DNA from: DASWJZ01 sp963814905
Lineage (GTDB): Bacteria > Pseudomonadota > Alphaproteobacteria > Rhizobiales > Afifellaceae
DNA length: 64,000 nucleotides
Assembly: GCA_963814905.1 (NCBI GenBank)
Contig: CAWFEM010000013.1
Span: 310,001 to 374,000 of the forward strand
Reading direction: 5' to 3'
Shown: positions 44,918 through 53,378 of the stretch, piece after piece
Layout: every line of letters begins with the position of its first letter
How positions within the stretch are numbered: position 1 is the first letter of the stretch
Translations under genes and position numbers: made by a program
Notes under the pieces: model-generated
What the model saw: the letters and a program-made list of their open reading frames with translations, nothing else
Databases searched by the model: none
What the model was told of the DNA's origin: nothing

Positions 44918-47653
44918 ATGCTTCCGACCACAATGGACGCCAACATTTTCCGTTACACCTGGAGGCATTCCAGCCGCGACCAGATTTGGCTGCTCATCGT
45001 CGTCGTCTTCTCGCTGCCGTTCTATTTCCTGTCGCTCGACCTGCCCAAGTCGATTGTCAACGGCCCGATCCAGGGCAATGGATTCTCCAGCCCGACAGAC
45101 ACCGAAACGGTGATGCGCATCGCGCTCGACCTGCCCTCGTGGCTGTTCGGCGGTGGCGAGATCGTGCTTTTCAGCGGGCTTGAGTTCGGGCGCATCCCGA
45201 CGCTCATCTATCTCTGCTGCCTGTTCCTCTTCTTCGTTCTCGTGAACGGCTACTTCAAGCTCTACATCTCGACGTTCAAGGGCCGGCTCGGGGAACGCAT
45301 GCTGCGGCGCATGCGCTATCAGCTCATCGACACGCTGCTGCGCTTTCCGCTGCCGCAGTTCCGGCGTCTACGCTCGTCGGAGATCGCCACCATGGTGAAG
45401 GACGAGGTGGAGCCGCTCGGCGGCTTCATCGGCGACGCCTTCGTCCAGCCCGCCTTCCTGATGAGCCAGGCCGTCACCGCGATGGTCTTCATTCTGTTGC
45501 AGAGCATCACGCTCGGCCTCGTCGCTGGCGCCATCGTCGCCGTGCAGATCGTTCTCATCCCGCGCTTGCGCCGTCGTCTTCTGGTTCTCGGACGGCAGCG
45601 CCAGTTGACTGCCCGTCAATTGGCCGGCCGCGTCGGCGAGATTGTCGAGGGAATAATCGGCATCCGTGTCAACGACACCTCGAACTGGGAACGGGCGGAG
45701 ATCGTCAGCCGTCTTGGGCGGATATTCTTCATTCGCTTCGACATTTATCAGTGGAAGTTCCTGGTCAAATTCATCAACAACCTGCTCGCCCAGGTCACCC
45801 CCTTCGTCTTTTATCTGGCGGGCGGCTACCTCGCGATCACGGGCCGGCTCGACATCGGCCAGCTCGTCGCCGTCATTGCCGCCTACAAGGAACTTCCCTC
45901 CCCGCTCAAGGACCTGATCGATTGGGACCAGCAGCGTCTCGACGTGCAGGTCAAATACACGCAGGTGGTGGAAAGCTTCACCTTGGCGAAGGTGCTCGAT
46001 CCGGAGCTGCAGAAGCTGGAGTCGGTCACGCCGAAGCGGATCGAGAGCGGCATCTCCGCCTCCGGCATCGTGATCCGCGACGAGTCCGGCGCCACGATGC
46101 TCGAACAGACGACGCTTGAATTGAAGTGCGGCGAGTCGGTGGCGGCAGTAGGACCTGTCGGCGCTGGCGGCGAGTACGTGGCGGAGGCCCTGGCGCGCCT
46201 GGTCGAGCCTGATGCCGGCCGCGTTCTTGTCGACGGGGTGCCGATCGAGACGCTGCCGGATTCCGTCACCGGGCGCCGTATCGGCTACGCCGAGGCGCAT
46301 ACCTATTTTCCGCAATCGAGCATGCTCGACAGCCTTGTCTACGGCCTGCGCCACGCTCCCTTGCGGGAGCAGGAGAAGGATGCACGCGACGAGCGGCTGC
46401 GCCGCCTGGAGGCGCTGGCTGCCGGCAATCCCGAGACAGACATCACCGACGACTGGATCGACTACGAGGCGGCGGCCGCCACCGGGCCGGACGACCTGCT
46501 GGAGCGCCTGCGCGAGATCCTGACGGTGGTCGACCTTGAGGGCGACGTCTACAAGCTCGGCCTCAGGAGCCCCATGCCGGAGGACCAGATCGCGGTTCTT
46601 TCCAGCAAAATACTGGCGGCGCGCGACGATCTGCGGGAGCGCCTGGCCGCCTCGCAGACCGAGCACTACGTGGAGATGTTCGATCCCGACCGATACGTGG
46701 TGAACGCGTCGATCAAGGAGAACCTCATCTTCGGCGTGGCCGATCAGGACGCACTCAATGGCCGCATCGAGGACAACCCCTACCTGACTTCCGTCATCAA
46801 GGAGACGGGACTGGAAGGGAAGCTCCTGACAATGGGCCTCAACGTGGCAGAGACCCTCATCGATCTTTTCGGTGACCTTGAGCCCAACAATCCGCTGATG
46901 GAGCGGATGGATTTGATGGCGCCGGAGGAGATCGAAACCTACCGCACCATCGTGCGGCGCGCGGGGGGCGGAGCCGCCAACGCGACGATGGACGAAGCCG
47001 ACCGCCAGGCCCTGTTGCGGCTTGCCTACGGTTACATCGAACCGCGGCAACGCCACGGTCTGCTCGACGAGACGCTGCAGGCGGAGATCGTGGCGGCGCG
47101 CAAGGTTTTTGGCGCGGAGCTTCCGGACGACCTGAAGGGCGTCATCGAGTTCTACCAGACGGGTGTGGTCAATTCCGCGGCGACGGTACAAGACAACGTC
47201 CTCTTCGGGCGTATCGTCGACACCTACGCGGAGGCCAACGATCGCGTGAACGCGATCCTGCGTGAGACGATGGATGCGCTCGCCCTGACCGGACCGGTCA
47301 TCGAGCTTGGCCTCGCCTTCGATATCGGCAGCGGCGCCAAGCGCCTGTCGAGTGCGCAACAACAGAAGCTCGCGCTCGGACGCGCCTTGGTGAAGCGACC
47401 GGACGTGCTCATCGTCAACCGCGCCCTCGCCGCGCTCGACGCCAACGCCCAGGATGCGACTGTCACACGGGTGCTTGACTATTCGCACGCCGAGGGCGGC
47501 CCGCATTTCGCGGTGTTCTGGGTGCTCAGCCATCCCGGTGCCGGGCAATGGTTTGACCGGGTGCTGACATTCGAGAACGGCCGGATCGCCGGCTCCGACG
47601 TGCGAGCGCCGGAGACCGAGGAGGAGAAACGCCAAATGGAGGCGGCGAAATAG
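44918..47653 (+). CDS. ABC-exporter-like membrane protein with a degenerate, enlarged ATPase domain
   Basis: 911 residues. The first ~370 have the membrane helices and coupling-helix pattern of a type-IV ABC exporter (IWLLIVVVFSLPFYFLSLDL, then GRLGERMLRRMRYQLIDTLL). The ATPase half is ruined at every catalytic point: Walker A reads GPVGAGGEY (412-420; Lys is Gly418), the signature is LSSAQ (810-814), and Walker B is VLIVNRALAALD (Asp is Asn834, Glu is Arg835). The gap from Walker A to signature is ~390 residues against ~120 normally, because a helical subdomain-like unit recurs three times (motifs at 469, 597 and 754). It cannot hydrolyse ATP in the usual way. It heads an operon with a cNMP-binding protein, MBL hydrolase and cyclase. 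Confidence 0.85.
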   Translation: MLPTTMDANIFRYTWRHSSRDQIWLLIVVVFSLPFYFLSLDLPKSIVNGPIQGNGFSSPTDTETVMRIALDLPSWLFGGGEIVLFSGLEFGRIPTLIYLCCLFLFFVLVNGYFKLYISTFKGRLGERMLRRMRYQLIDTLLRFPLPQFRRLRSSEIATMVKDEVEPLGGFIGDAFVQPAFLMSQAVTAMVFILLQSITLGLVAGAIVAVQIVLIPRLRRRLLVLGRQRQLTARQLAGRVGEIVEGIIGIRVNDTSNWERAEIVSRLGRIFFIRFDIYQWKFLVKFINNLLAQVTPFVFYLAGGYLAITGRLDIGQLVAVIAAYKELPSPLKDLIDWDQQRLDVQVKYTQVVESFTLAKVLDPELQKLESVTPKRIESGISASGIVIRDESGATMLEQTTLELKCGESVAAVGPVGAGGEYVAEALARLVEPDAGRVLVDGVPIETLPDSVTGRRIGYAEAHTYFPQSSMLDSLVYGLRHAPLREQEKDARDERLRRLEALAAGNPETDITDDWIDYEAAAATGPDDLLERLREILTVVDLEGDVYKLGLRSPMPEDQIAVLSSKILAARDDLRERLAASQTEHYVEMFDPDRYVVNASIKENLIFGVADQDALNGRIEDNPYLTSVIKETGLEGKLLTMGLNVAETLIDLFGDLEPNNPLMERMDLMAPEEIETYRTIVRRAGGGAANATMDEADRQALLRLAYGYIEPRQRHGLLDETLQAEIVAARKVFGAELPDDLKGVIEFYQTGVVNSAATVQDNVLFGRIVDTYAEANDRVNAILRETMDALALTGPVIELGLAFDIGSGAKRLSSAQQQKLALGRALVKRPDVLIVNRALAALDANAQDATVTRVLDYSHAEGGPHFAVFWVLSHPGAGQWFDRVLTFENGRIAGSDVRAPETEEEKRQMEAAK

Positions 47654-47702
47654 CCTCGCCGCGCGCTTTGATGCCAACGGGCTGGACTGAGGTGGGGGTC
47701 AC

Positions 47703-48161
47703 GTGAGTTTGCTGAGCAACGAAGTCGAGCTGCTGCGCCGGGTTCCGCTGTTCTCCGGCATCGAGCCGTCGAGGCTGAAGCTGCTCGCGTACACGTCCGA
47801 CGTCGTGACCTATCAGGCCGGACAGATCATGTTCCGCAAAGGCGATCTCGGCGACGCCGCCTACGTCATCATCCAAGGCGAGGCGGACGTCTCCATCAAT
47901 TCCGACAAGGGCGAGATCAAGGTTGCCTCGCTGAAAGACGGCGATTTCGTCGGCGAGATCGCGATCCTGTGCGACACGCCGCGCACCGCGACGGTCTCAG
48001 CCAAATCGGACGTCAAGGCGCTTCGCATCCGCAAGGAGCCTTTCTTCGAGCTTTTGCGTCAGTTTCCCGAAATGGCAGTGGAGATGACGCGGGTTCTGGC
48101 CGATCGTCTCGCGCGCACGACTGCCGAACTGGTCGACGCACAGAGCCGGATGGCCTCGTAA
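47703..48161 (+). CDS. Stand-alone cyclic-nucleotide-binding domain protein
   Basis: 152 residues from a GTG at 47703 with a GAGGTGGGGG Shine-Dalgarno. It is a single cNMP-binding barrel: the phosphate-binding cassette GEIAILCDTPRTATV (84-98) keeps the ribose-contacting Glu85 and phosphate-contacting Arg94, so binding should be intact. There is no helix-turn-helix, kinase or channel part, unlike CRP or gated channels. A short C-terminal helical tail could bind a partner. It lies 49 bp after the pseudo-ABC gene and 8 bp before the MBL hydrolase gene. Confidence 0.88.
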   Translation: MSLLSNEVELLRRVPLFSGIEPSRLKLLAYTSDVVTYQAGQIMFRKGDLGDAAYVIIQGEADVSINSDKGEIKVASLKDGDFVGEIAILCDTPRTATVSAKSDVKALRIRKEPFFELLRQFPEMAVEMTRVLADRLARTTAELVDAQSRMAS

Positions 48162-48169
48162 GAGGTTCG

Positions 48170-49000
48170 ATGACCGAAGCCCCCTTTCTGGTGAGGATTT
48201 GGGGCGCGCGTGGAAGCCTTCCCGCGCCGGCCGCGAACAATTGCGAGTTCGGCACGGACTCCCCTTGCGTCGAGATGCGCTGCGGACCGCATGTCCTCGT
48301 CTTCGACGTCGGGTCCGGCGCGGAAAGTCTCGGCGTGCTCCTGAAGCGGGAGGGTGTGAAGGACTTCGACATCTTCCTGTCCCACTGCCATTTCGATCAC
48401 GTCATGGGGTTGCCGTTCCTGAAGCCGCTCTACGACGAGTCGGTTCATGTGCGGCTCTATGCCGGCCACTTCCTCGACGACATGACCGGTATCGAGATGG
48501 CGGAGCGCTTCATGGCGCCGCCCTTCTTTCCGATCACGCCGTCGGTGTTCCACGCGAATGTCGATTTCATCGATTTCCGCCCGCCCGACACGCTGACGCC
48601 GAAGCCCGGGATCACGATCCAGACGGTGCGGCTCAATCATCCGAACGGGGCGGTCGGCTACCGCGTGAACTATGCCGAGCGCGCAGTCTGCTACGTCACC
48701 GATCACGAGCACATTTCCGGTCATCCAGATCCGAACCTTCTGGAACTCCTGCAAGGTGCCGATATTCTGATCTACGACTGCATGTACACGGACGCGGAAT
48801 TCAAGTCGTGGCTGGGCTTCGGCCATTCGACCTGGGAGGAAGGCGTCAGGCTGTGCGAGGCGGCGGGGGTGAAGCGGCTCGTCATCTTCCACCATCGCCC
48901 GGGGCGGGAAGACGCGGATCTGCGCAAGATCGAGGCGGACGCGCAGGCGCGCTTTCCCGGCGCCATCGTGGCCCGAACGGGCCTTGAACTCAGGCCCTGA
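48170..49000 (+). CDS. MBL-fold metallohydrolase, cyclic phosphodiesterase-like
   Basis: 276 residues. It opens WGARGSLPAPAANNCEFGTD and carries the metallo-beta-lactamase motif HCHFDH (72-77), then a downstream Asp and His (VCYVTDHEH, VIFHHRPG). This group includes PhnP-type phosphoribosyl cyclic phosphodiesterase and class-II cAMP phosphodiesterase-like proteins. Given its place between a cNMP-binding protein and a cyclase, hydrolysis of a cyclic nucleotide is the natural hypothesis; sequence alone does not prove it. ATG at 48170 has an AGAGG Shine-Dalgarno. Confidence 0.85.
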   Translation: MTEAPFLVRIWGARGSLPAPAANNCEFGTDSPCVEMRCGPHVLVFDVGSGAESLGVLLKREGVKDFDIFLSHCHFDHVMGLPFLKPLYDESVHVRLYAGHFLDDMTGIEMAERFMAPPFFPITPSVFHANVDFIDFRPPDTLTPKPGITIQTVRLNHPNGAVGYRVNYAERAVCYVTDHEHISGHPDPNLLELLQGADILIYDCMYTDAEFKSWLGFGHSTWEEGVRLCEAAGVKRLVIFHHRPGREDADLRKIEADAQARFPGAIVARTGLELRP

Positions 49001-49021
49001 GATGATGATCTGATCGCTACC

Positions 49022-50248
49022 ATGGCCGACGCGAGCCTCCTCACCAAGATCACCGACTGGCTGGTTGACCAGTCGCTCGGCGAACCCGACATCGTCGAGT
49101 TGTTCGAGGGTGTCTGCAAACGGCTCCACGCGATCGGCATCCCCGTCAACCGCGCCATGCTGATGTGGTCGACGTTGCATCCCCTCTTCCGGGCGGAGAG
49201 CGTCCTGTGGCAGCAGGGCAAGCCGGCCGAGCTCGGCCAATTCCTGCATCAGGACGACATCTCGGAGCAATGGCTACGCAGCCCGATGCATCACATGCTG
49301 TCGGAAGACATCACGGTCCTCCGCCGGCAACTGACAGGGCCCGGCGCGCTGCTCGATTTCGGCATCACGCAGGACCTCCAGGAGCAGGGCTACACCGACT
49401 ATCTCATCATGAGCACAGATCTCTTCTCCCGCTCCACGTTGAGCAACAGCGATCGTCGCGGCATCTTCGTCACCTGGGCGTCGAACCGGCCGGGTGGATT
49501 CGTCGATGAAGACCTCTCTGCTCTCCAGCGCATCCAGCGCCGCCTGGCGATCGCCTGCAAGACCGTCATCCAGTCGCGTATCTCCCGCAACATCGCGGAG
49601 GCCTATCTCGGCCGCGAGACGGGCCGCAGGGTGCTTTCCGGCTCCATCCGTCTCGGCGACGGCGAGCAAACCCGCGCGCTCGTCTGGTATTCCGACCTGA
49701 GAAGCTCGACGCGGCTTGCCGAGAGCATGGACAGCGACGCTTTCTTGGACCTCCTCAACGTCTATTTCGAGTGCTCCGCCCGTCCTGCGATTGCGGCCGG
49801 CGGCGAGGTGCTCGCCTTCATCGGCGATGCGGTGCTGGCGATCTTCCCGCTCGAAAAGGAATCTGAGCTTCCGGAGCTGACGCGCCGGGTCACCGCGGCG
49901 CTGAACGAATCCCTGGCCCTCTGCGAGCGCATCAACACAGCGCGTATCGCGCTGAACCAGGAACCGATCCGCTACGGGATCGGACTCAACGTCGGCACGG
50001 TGATGTACGGCAATATCGGCGTGCCGGAACGGCTCGCCTTCTCCGCCATCGGACCGACCGTGATCGAGGTCGCACGCATCGAGAAGCTGACCAAGACGAT
50101 CGGCGCGCGCGTACTCGCGACGAAGCGGCTCGCTTCCATCGACCCGCATCTTTGGCAATCGATGGGGGAGCATCGCCTTGAGGGCACGGGCGAGGCGCAG
50201 GAGCTCTTCGGGCTCCGCGAGGAGAATGCTGGGCGCGCGGCGGCTTAA
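49022..50248 (+). CDS. Class III nucleotide cyclase lacking two key catalytic residues
   Basis: 408 residues. The N-terminal ~200 residues resemble the region found ahead of rhizobial soluble cyclases, and the catalytic domain runs about 215-390. Both metal Asp are present (Asp225 in VWYSDLRSST, Asp269 in FIGDAVLAIF) and so is the Arg (352). However the adenine-reading Lys is Ala265 (GGEVLAFIGD) and the transition-state Asn is Ile348 (IGPTVIEVARIE). Ordinary adenylate cyclase activity is doubtful; it may use another nucleotide, need a partner, or act as a pseudo-cyclase. Last gene of the four-gene operon. Confidence 0.85.
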   Translation: MADASLLTKITDWLVDQSLGEPDIVELFEGVCKRLHAIGIPVNRAMLMWSTLHPLFRAESVLWQQGKPAELGQFLHQDDISEQWLRSPMHHMLSEDITVLRRQLTGPGALLDFGITQDLQEQGYTDYLIMSTDLFSRSTLSNSDRRGIFVTWASNRPGGFVDEDLSALQRIQRRLAIACKTVIQSRISRNIAEAYLGRETGRRVLSGSIRLGDGEQTRALVWYSDLRSSTRLAESMDSDAFLDLLNVYFECSARPAIAAGGEVLAFIGDAVLAIFPLEKESELPELTRRVTAALNESLALCERINTARIALNQEPIRYGIGLNVGTVMYGNIGVPERLAFSAIGPTVIEVARIEKLTKTIGARVLATKRLASIDPHLWQSMGEHRLEGTGEAQELFGLREENAGRAAA

Positions 50249-50323
50249 CGGTCGCGATCGCGCGCGGGAGAACGCGGCGTCGCGCTCGGGGGAGCAAGAC
50301 GGCGCGGAAAACGTTGGGGGGCT

Positions 50324-51163
50324 ATGAAGCGCATCCGTCGGCTGCGCCTTGGGCTTGCGACCGTGCTCGGTCTTGCGAGGCGAGGCTTCTTTATTCCCTA
50401 TCGCTACGCCGACCAGGTGCCGCGACGGCGGGACCGCGCGTCCTACGTGGCGCTCGAGCCGCTCTTCCTGGAAGCCGAGCCGACTTTCATGGCGCTCATC
50501 AAGTCGCTCAGCACCTATGCCGATCAGCTGCAGGCGATCGGCAACGAGGCCCCGCCCGAGCCGCGTTGGAACCAGGACTGGTTCCCGCGCCTCGACGCAG
50601 CCACGCTCTACGTCTTCGTGCGCGAGTCGCGTCCGCGACGCATCATCGAGATCGGCTCCGGCCATTCCACACGCTTCATGGCGCGGGCCGCCCGCGACGG
50701 CGGCCTTGCCGTCGAGATCACCGCGATCGATCCGGAGCCGCGCGCCGACATCGCGGGAACCGGCGCGACGCTCATCCGAAAGACCGTGCAGGACGCGGGC
50801 CTCGACGTCTTCGAAGGGCTCGTCGAAGGCGACATCCTCTTCGTCGATTCAAGCCACATCCTGATGCCCGGAACGGACGTCGACCTCATTCTCAATCACA
50901 TCCTGCCGAACCTTCGGCGCGGCGTTCTCGTTCATGTGCACGACGTGTTCCTCCCCGACGACTATCCGCCCAAATGGGAGTGGCGCGGCTATAACGAGCA
51001 GCTTGCCGTCGCCACGCTCATTCAGGGAGGCGCATTCCGGCTGCTGTGGTCGAGCCATTACGCGGCGACACGCATGTCGGTCGCCGTTGGGAACAGCGCG
51101 GTCGGTGCGATCGAGACCAAGCGCGGCGCCCACGAGGCGAGCCTGTGGATGGTGAAGGTGTAG
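50324..51163 (+). CDS. Class I SAM-dependent methyltransferase (Methyltransf_24-like)
   Basis: 279 residues. SAM motif I is IIEIGSGHSTRFMARAA, with ITAIDPEP and DILFVDSSHILMPGTD following, as in Methyltransf_24 enzymes often found in glycan clusters. Start MKRIRRLRLGL has TTGGGGGG upstream. It lies 75 bp after the cyclase on the same strand and could be in its transcript, but the content fits the neighbouring surface-glycan region better. Confidence 0.78.
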   Translation: MKRIRRLRLGLATVLGLARRGFFIPYRYADQVPRRRDRASYVALEPLFLEAEPTFMALIKSLSTYADQLQAIGNEAPPEPRWNQDWFPRLDAATLYVFVRESRPRRIIEIGSGHSTRFMARAARDGGLAVEITAIDPEPRADIAGTGATLIRKTVQDAGLDVFEGLVEGDILFVDSSHILMPGTDVDLILNHILPNLRRGVLVHVHDVFLPDDYPPKWEWRGYNEQLAVATLIQGGAFRLLWSSHYAATRMSVAVGNSAVGAIETKRGAHEASLWMVKV

Positions 51164-51214
51164 GACAGCCTGCGGCCCACCCTCCCCCCTCAAGGAGGGA
51201 GAGCGGCGCCACCG

Positions 51215-52372
51215 CTATTCGTGCGGGTCGATCGCGTCGCGCAGGCCATCGCCCAGGAACGAGAAGGCGAGCACCACCAGCATCACCGGCAGCATCGGCG
51301 CGAGCAGCCACGGATAAAGCGCCACCGCCTCGATGTTCTGCGCCTCGTTCAGAAGCACGCCCCAGCTCGTGATCGGCGGCCGCAGGCCGAGGCCGAGGAA
51401 GGACAGCGACGTCTCCGCCAGGATCATGGAGGGGATCGTCAGCGATGCCGACGCGATCAAGTGGCTGGTGAAGTTCGGCACGAGATGGCGTCCGATGATG
51501 CGGCCCGGCTTGGCACCCATCATCTCCGCGGCGGCGACATAGTCCTCCTCGCGCAGCGCGAAGAGCTTTGAGCGCACGGCGCGCGCGATCGACGGCCAGT
51601 CGAGCAGCGCCAGGATCAGCGTGATGCCGAAATAGATGAGGCGCGGGTCCCAGGTGACGGGAAGTGCGGCCGCCAGTGCCATCCACAGCGGCAGCTCCGG
51701 AATCGAGCGCAGAATCTCCGTCAGCCGCTGCACGATGGAATCGAAGAGGCCGCCGTAATAGCCCGCGATGCCGCCGACGATGATGCCGATCGTGTAGCTC
51801 AAAGTGACGCCGACGAGCCCGATCGTCAGCGAAATGCGCGCGCCATAGGTCAGGCGCGAGAACATGTCACGCCCGAGCCGGTCGGTTCCGAACAGGAACA
51901 TCGTTCCGTGCTCGGGCGGGCAGACAAAGTGGAAGTGGGAGTCGAAGAGCCCCCAGAAATTGTACTTCTCGCCCGAGCAGAAATAGCGGATCCGCTGCGG
52001 CTTGGAGCGATCGACGACGTAATCGCGCTTCAGCGTCTCCATGTTGAGCTTGAAGGTGAGCGGGTAGACGAACGGTCCGACGAGACGCCCCTCGTGGATC
52101 AGGTGCAGGGGCTGCGGGGGCGCGTAGATGTATTTCGAATGGCGGCTATGGAGATCATACGGCGCGATGAATTCTGAAATCAGGACCGAGCCATAGCTGA
52201 GCGCCAGAAAGAGCAGCGAGACGACCGCCAGCCGATGCCGCAGGAACCGCCACCAGATGATCTGCCCTTGCGAGGCATTCTGATAACGCTCTGACGGTTC
52301 GGAGCCGGCGGCAACCGTCGCATCCGGATCGAACGGCTCGGTGGAGACGTAGTGCGCAAGCCGCGTATTCAT
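51215..52372 (-). CDS. Oligopeptide ABC transporter permease, DppC/YejE-like
   Basis: 385 residues from MNTRLAHYVSTEPF. One N-terminal membrane helix (LAVVSLLFLALSYGSVLISE) precedes a large periplasmic part, then the permease core with EEDYVAAAEMMGAKPGRI (the EAA loop that contacts the ATPase) and further helices. The YejE group has this large N-terminal loop. ATGA overlap with the upstream permease gene. The operon contains no ATPase. Confidence 0.88.
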   Translation of the reverse strand: MNTRLAHYVSTEPFDPDATVAAGSEPSERYQNASQGQIIWWRFLRHRLAVVSLLFLALSYGSVLISEFIAPYDLHSRHSKYIYAPPQPLHLIHEGRLVGPFVYPLTFKLNMETLKRDYVVDRSKPQRIRYFCSGEKYNFWGLFDSHFHFVCPPEHGTMFLFGTDRLGRDMFSRLTYGARISLTIGLVGVTLSYTIGIIVGGIAGYYGGLFDSIVQRLTEILRSIPELPLWMALAAALPVTWDPRLIYFGITLILALLDWPSIARAVRSKLFALREEDYVAAAEMMGAKPGRIIGRHLVPNFTSHLIASASLTIPSMILAETSLSFLGLGLRPPITSWGVLLNEAQNIEAVALYPWLLAPMLPVMLVVLAFSFLGDGLRDAIDPHE

Positions 52373-53367
52373 CGCGCGGCACCTCCGGCGAGGCGGATGC
52401 GCGGGTCGAGCACGGCGAGCAGGATGTCGGAGACCAGCATGCCGACGACGGTGAGCACCGCGAGGAACATCAGGAACGAGCCGGCGAGGTACATGTCCTG
52501 GCTTTGCAGCGATGAGAGCAGCATCGGCCCGGTCGTCGGCAGCGACATGACCGCGGAAACGATGACCGAGCTCGACACGATCTGCGGCAGAAGGCTGCCG
52601 ATGTCGGCGATGAAGGGGTTGAGCGCCATCCTGAGCGGGTAGCGGATCAGGAGCCGGCGCTCGGGCACACCCTTGGCGCGCGCCGTCGTCACATACTGCT
52701 TCTGCAGCTCGTCGAGCAGATTGGCGCGAAGCCGCCGGATCATGCCGGCGGTGCCGGACGTTCCGATGACGACGACCGGGACCCATAAGTGCTCCAGCAC
52801 CGATTGCGCTTTGCCGAGCGACCATGGCTGATCGACATATTGCGGATCCATGAGGCCGCCGATCGAGGTGCCGAACCAGACATTGGCGAGATAGAGGAGA
52901 ATCAGCGCGAGCAGGAAGTTCGGCGTCGCCAGCCCGAGGAAGCCGAGAAAGGAGAGGCCGTGGTCGGCGGCGCTGTATTGGTGCGTGGCTGAATAGACGC
53001 CGATCGGAAACGAGACGACGTAGATGAAAAGCACGGTGACGAAATTCAGCAACATCGTCAGAAATAATCGGTCGCCGATGACGTCGGCCACAGGCTGATT
53101 GTATTCGAAGGAGTAGCCGAGATCGCCGTGCAGGAGCCCGGTCACCCAGACCAGGTACTGCTGCCAAAGCGGCCTATCGAGGCCGTACTGCTCACGCAGA
53201 AAGGCGATCTTCTCGTCGCCGATGCGTTCGCCCATCGCCTGGATCTCGGCGATGTAGGTGCTCAGGTAGTCGCCCGGCGGGAGCTGGATGATGATGAAGA
53301 CGAGGACGCTGATCCCGAGCAGCGTCCAGAACATCGTTATCACGCGCCGAACCAGAAAGGCGATCAC
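52369..53367 (-). CDS. Oligopeptide ABC transporter permease, DppB/YejB-like
   Basis: 332 residues, starting MIAFLVRRVITMFWTLLGIS as DppB permeases do; six membrane helices and the EAA loop TTARAKGVPERRLLIRYPLR. It forms a heterodimer with the permease encoded next. Starts 11 bp after the binding-protein stop. Confidence 0.9.
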   Translation of the reverse strand: MIAFLVRRVITMFWTLLGISVLVFIIIQLPPGDYLSTYIAEIQAMGERIGDEKIAFLREQYGLDRPLWQQYLVWVTGLLHGDLGYSFEYNQPVADVIGDRLFLTMLLNFVTVLFIYVVSFPIGVYSATHQYSAADHGLSFLGFLGLATPNFLLALILLYLANVWFGTSIGGLMDPQYVDQPWSLGKAQSVLEHLWVPVVVIGTSGTAGMIRRLRANLLDELQKQYVTTARAKGVPERRLLIRYPLRMALNPFIADIGSLLPQIVSSSVIVSAVMSLPTTGPMLLSSLQSQDMYLAGSFLMFLAVLTVVGMLVSDILLAVLDPRIRLAGGAAR

Positions 53368-53378
53368 GGGTGCGGTCC

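Noticed and set aside
44918..50248. Calling the cyclase operon a Pycsar or other defence system
   Set aside because: No toxin-like effector (TIR, nuclease) or neighbouring defence gene is visible, composition matches the host, and the location is between housekeeping genes. Kept only as a comparison.
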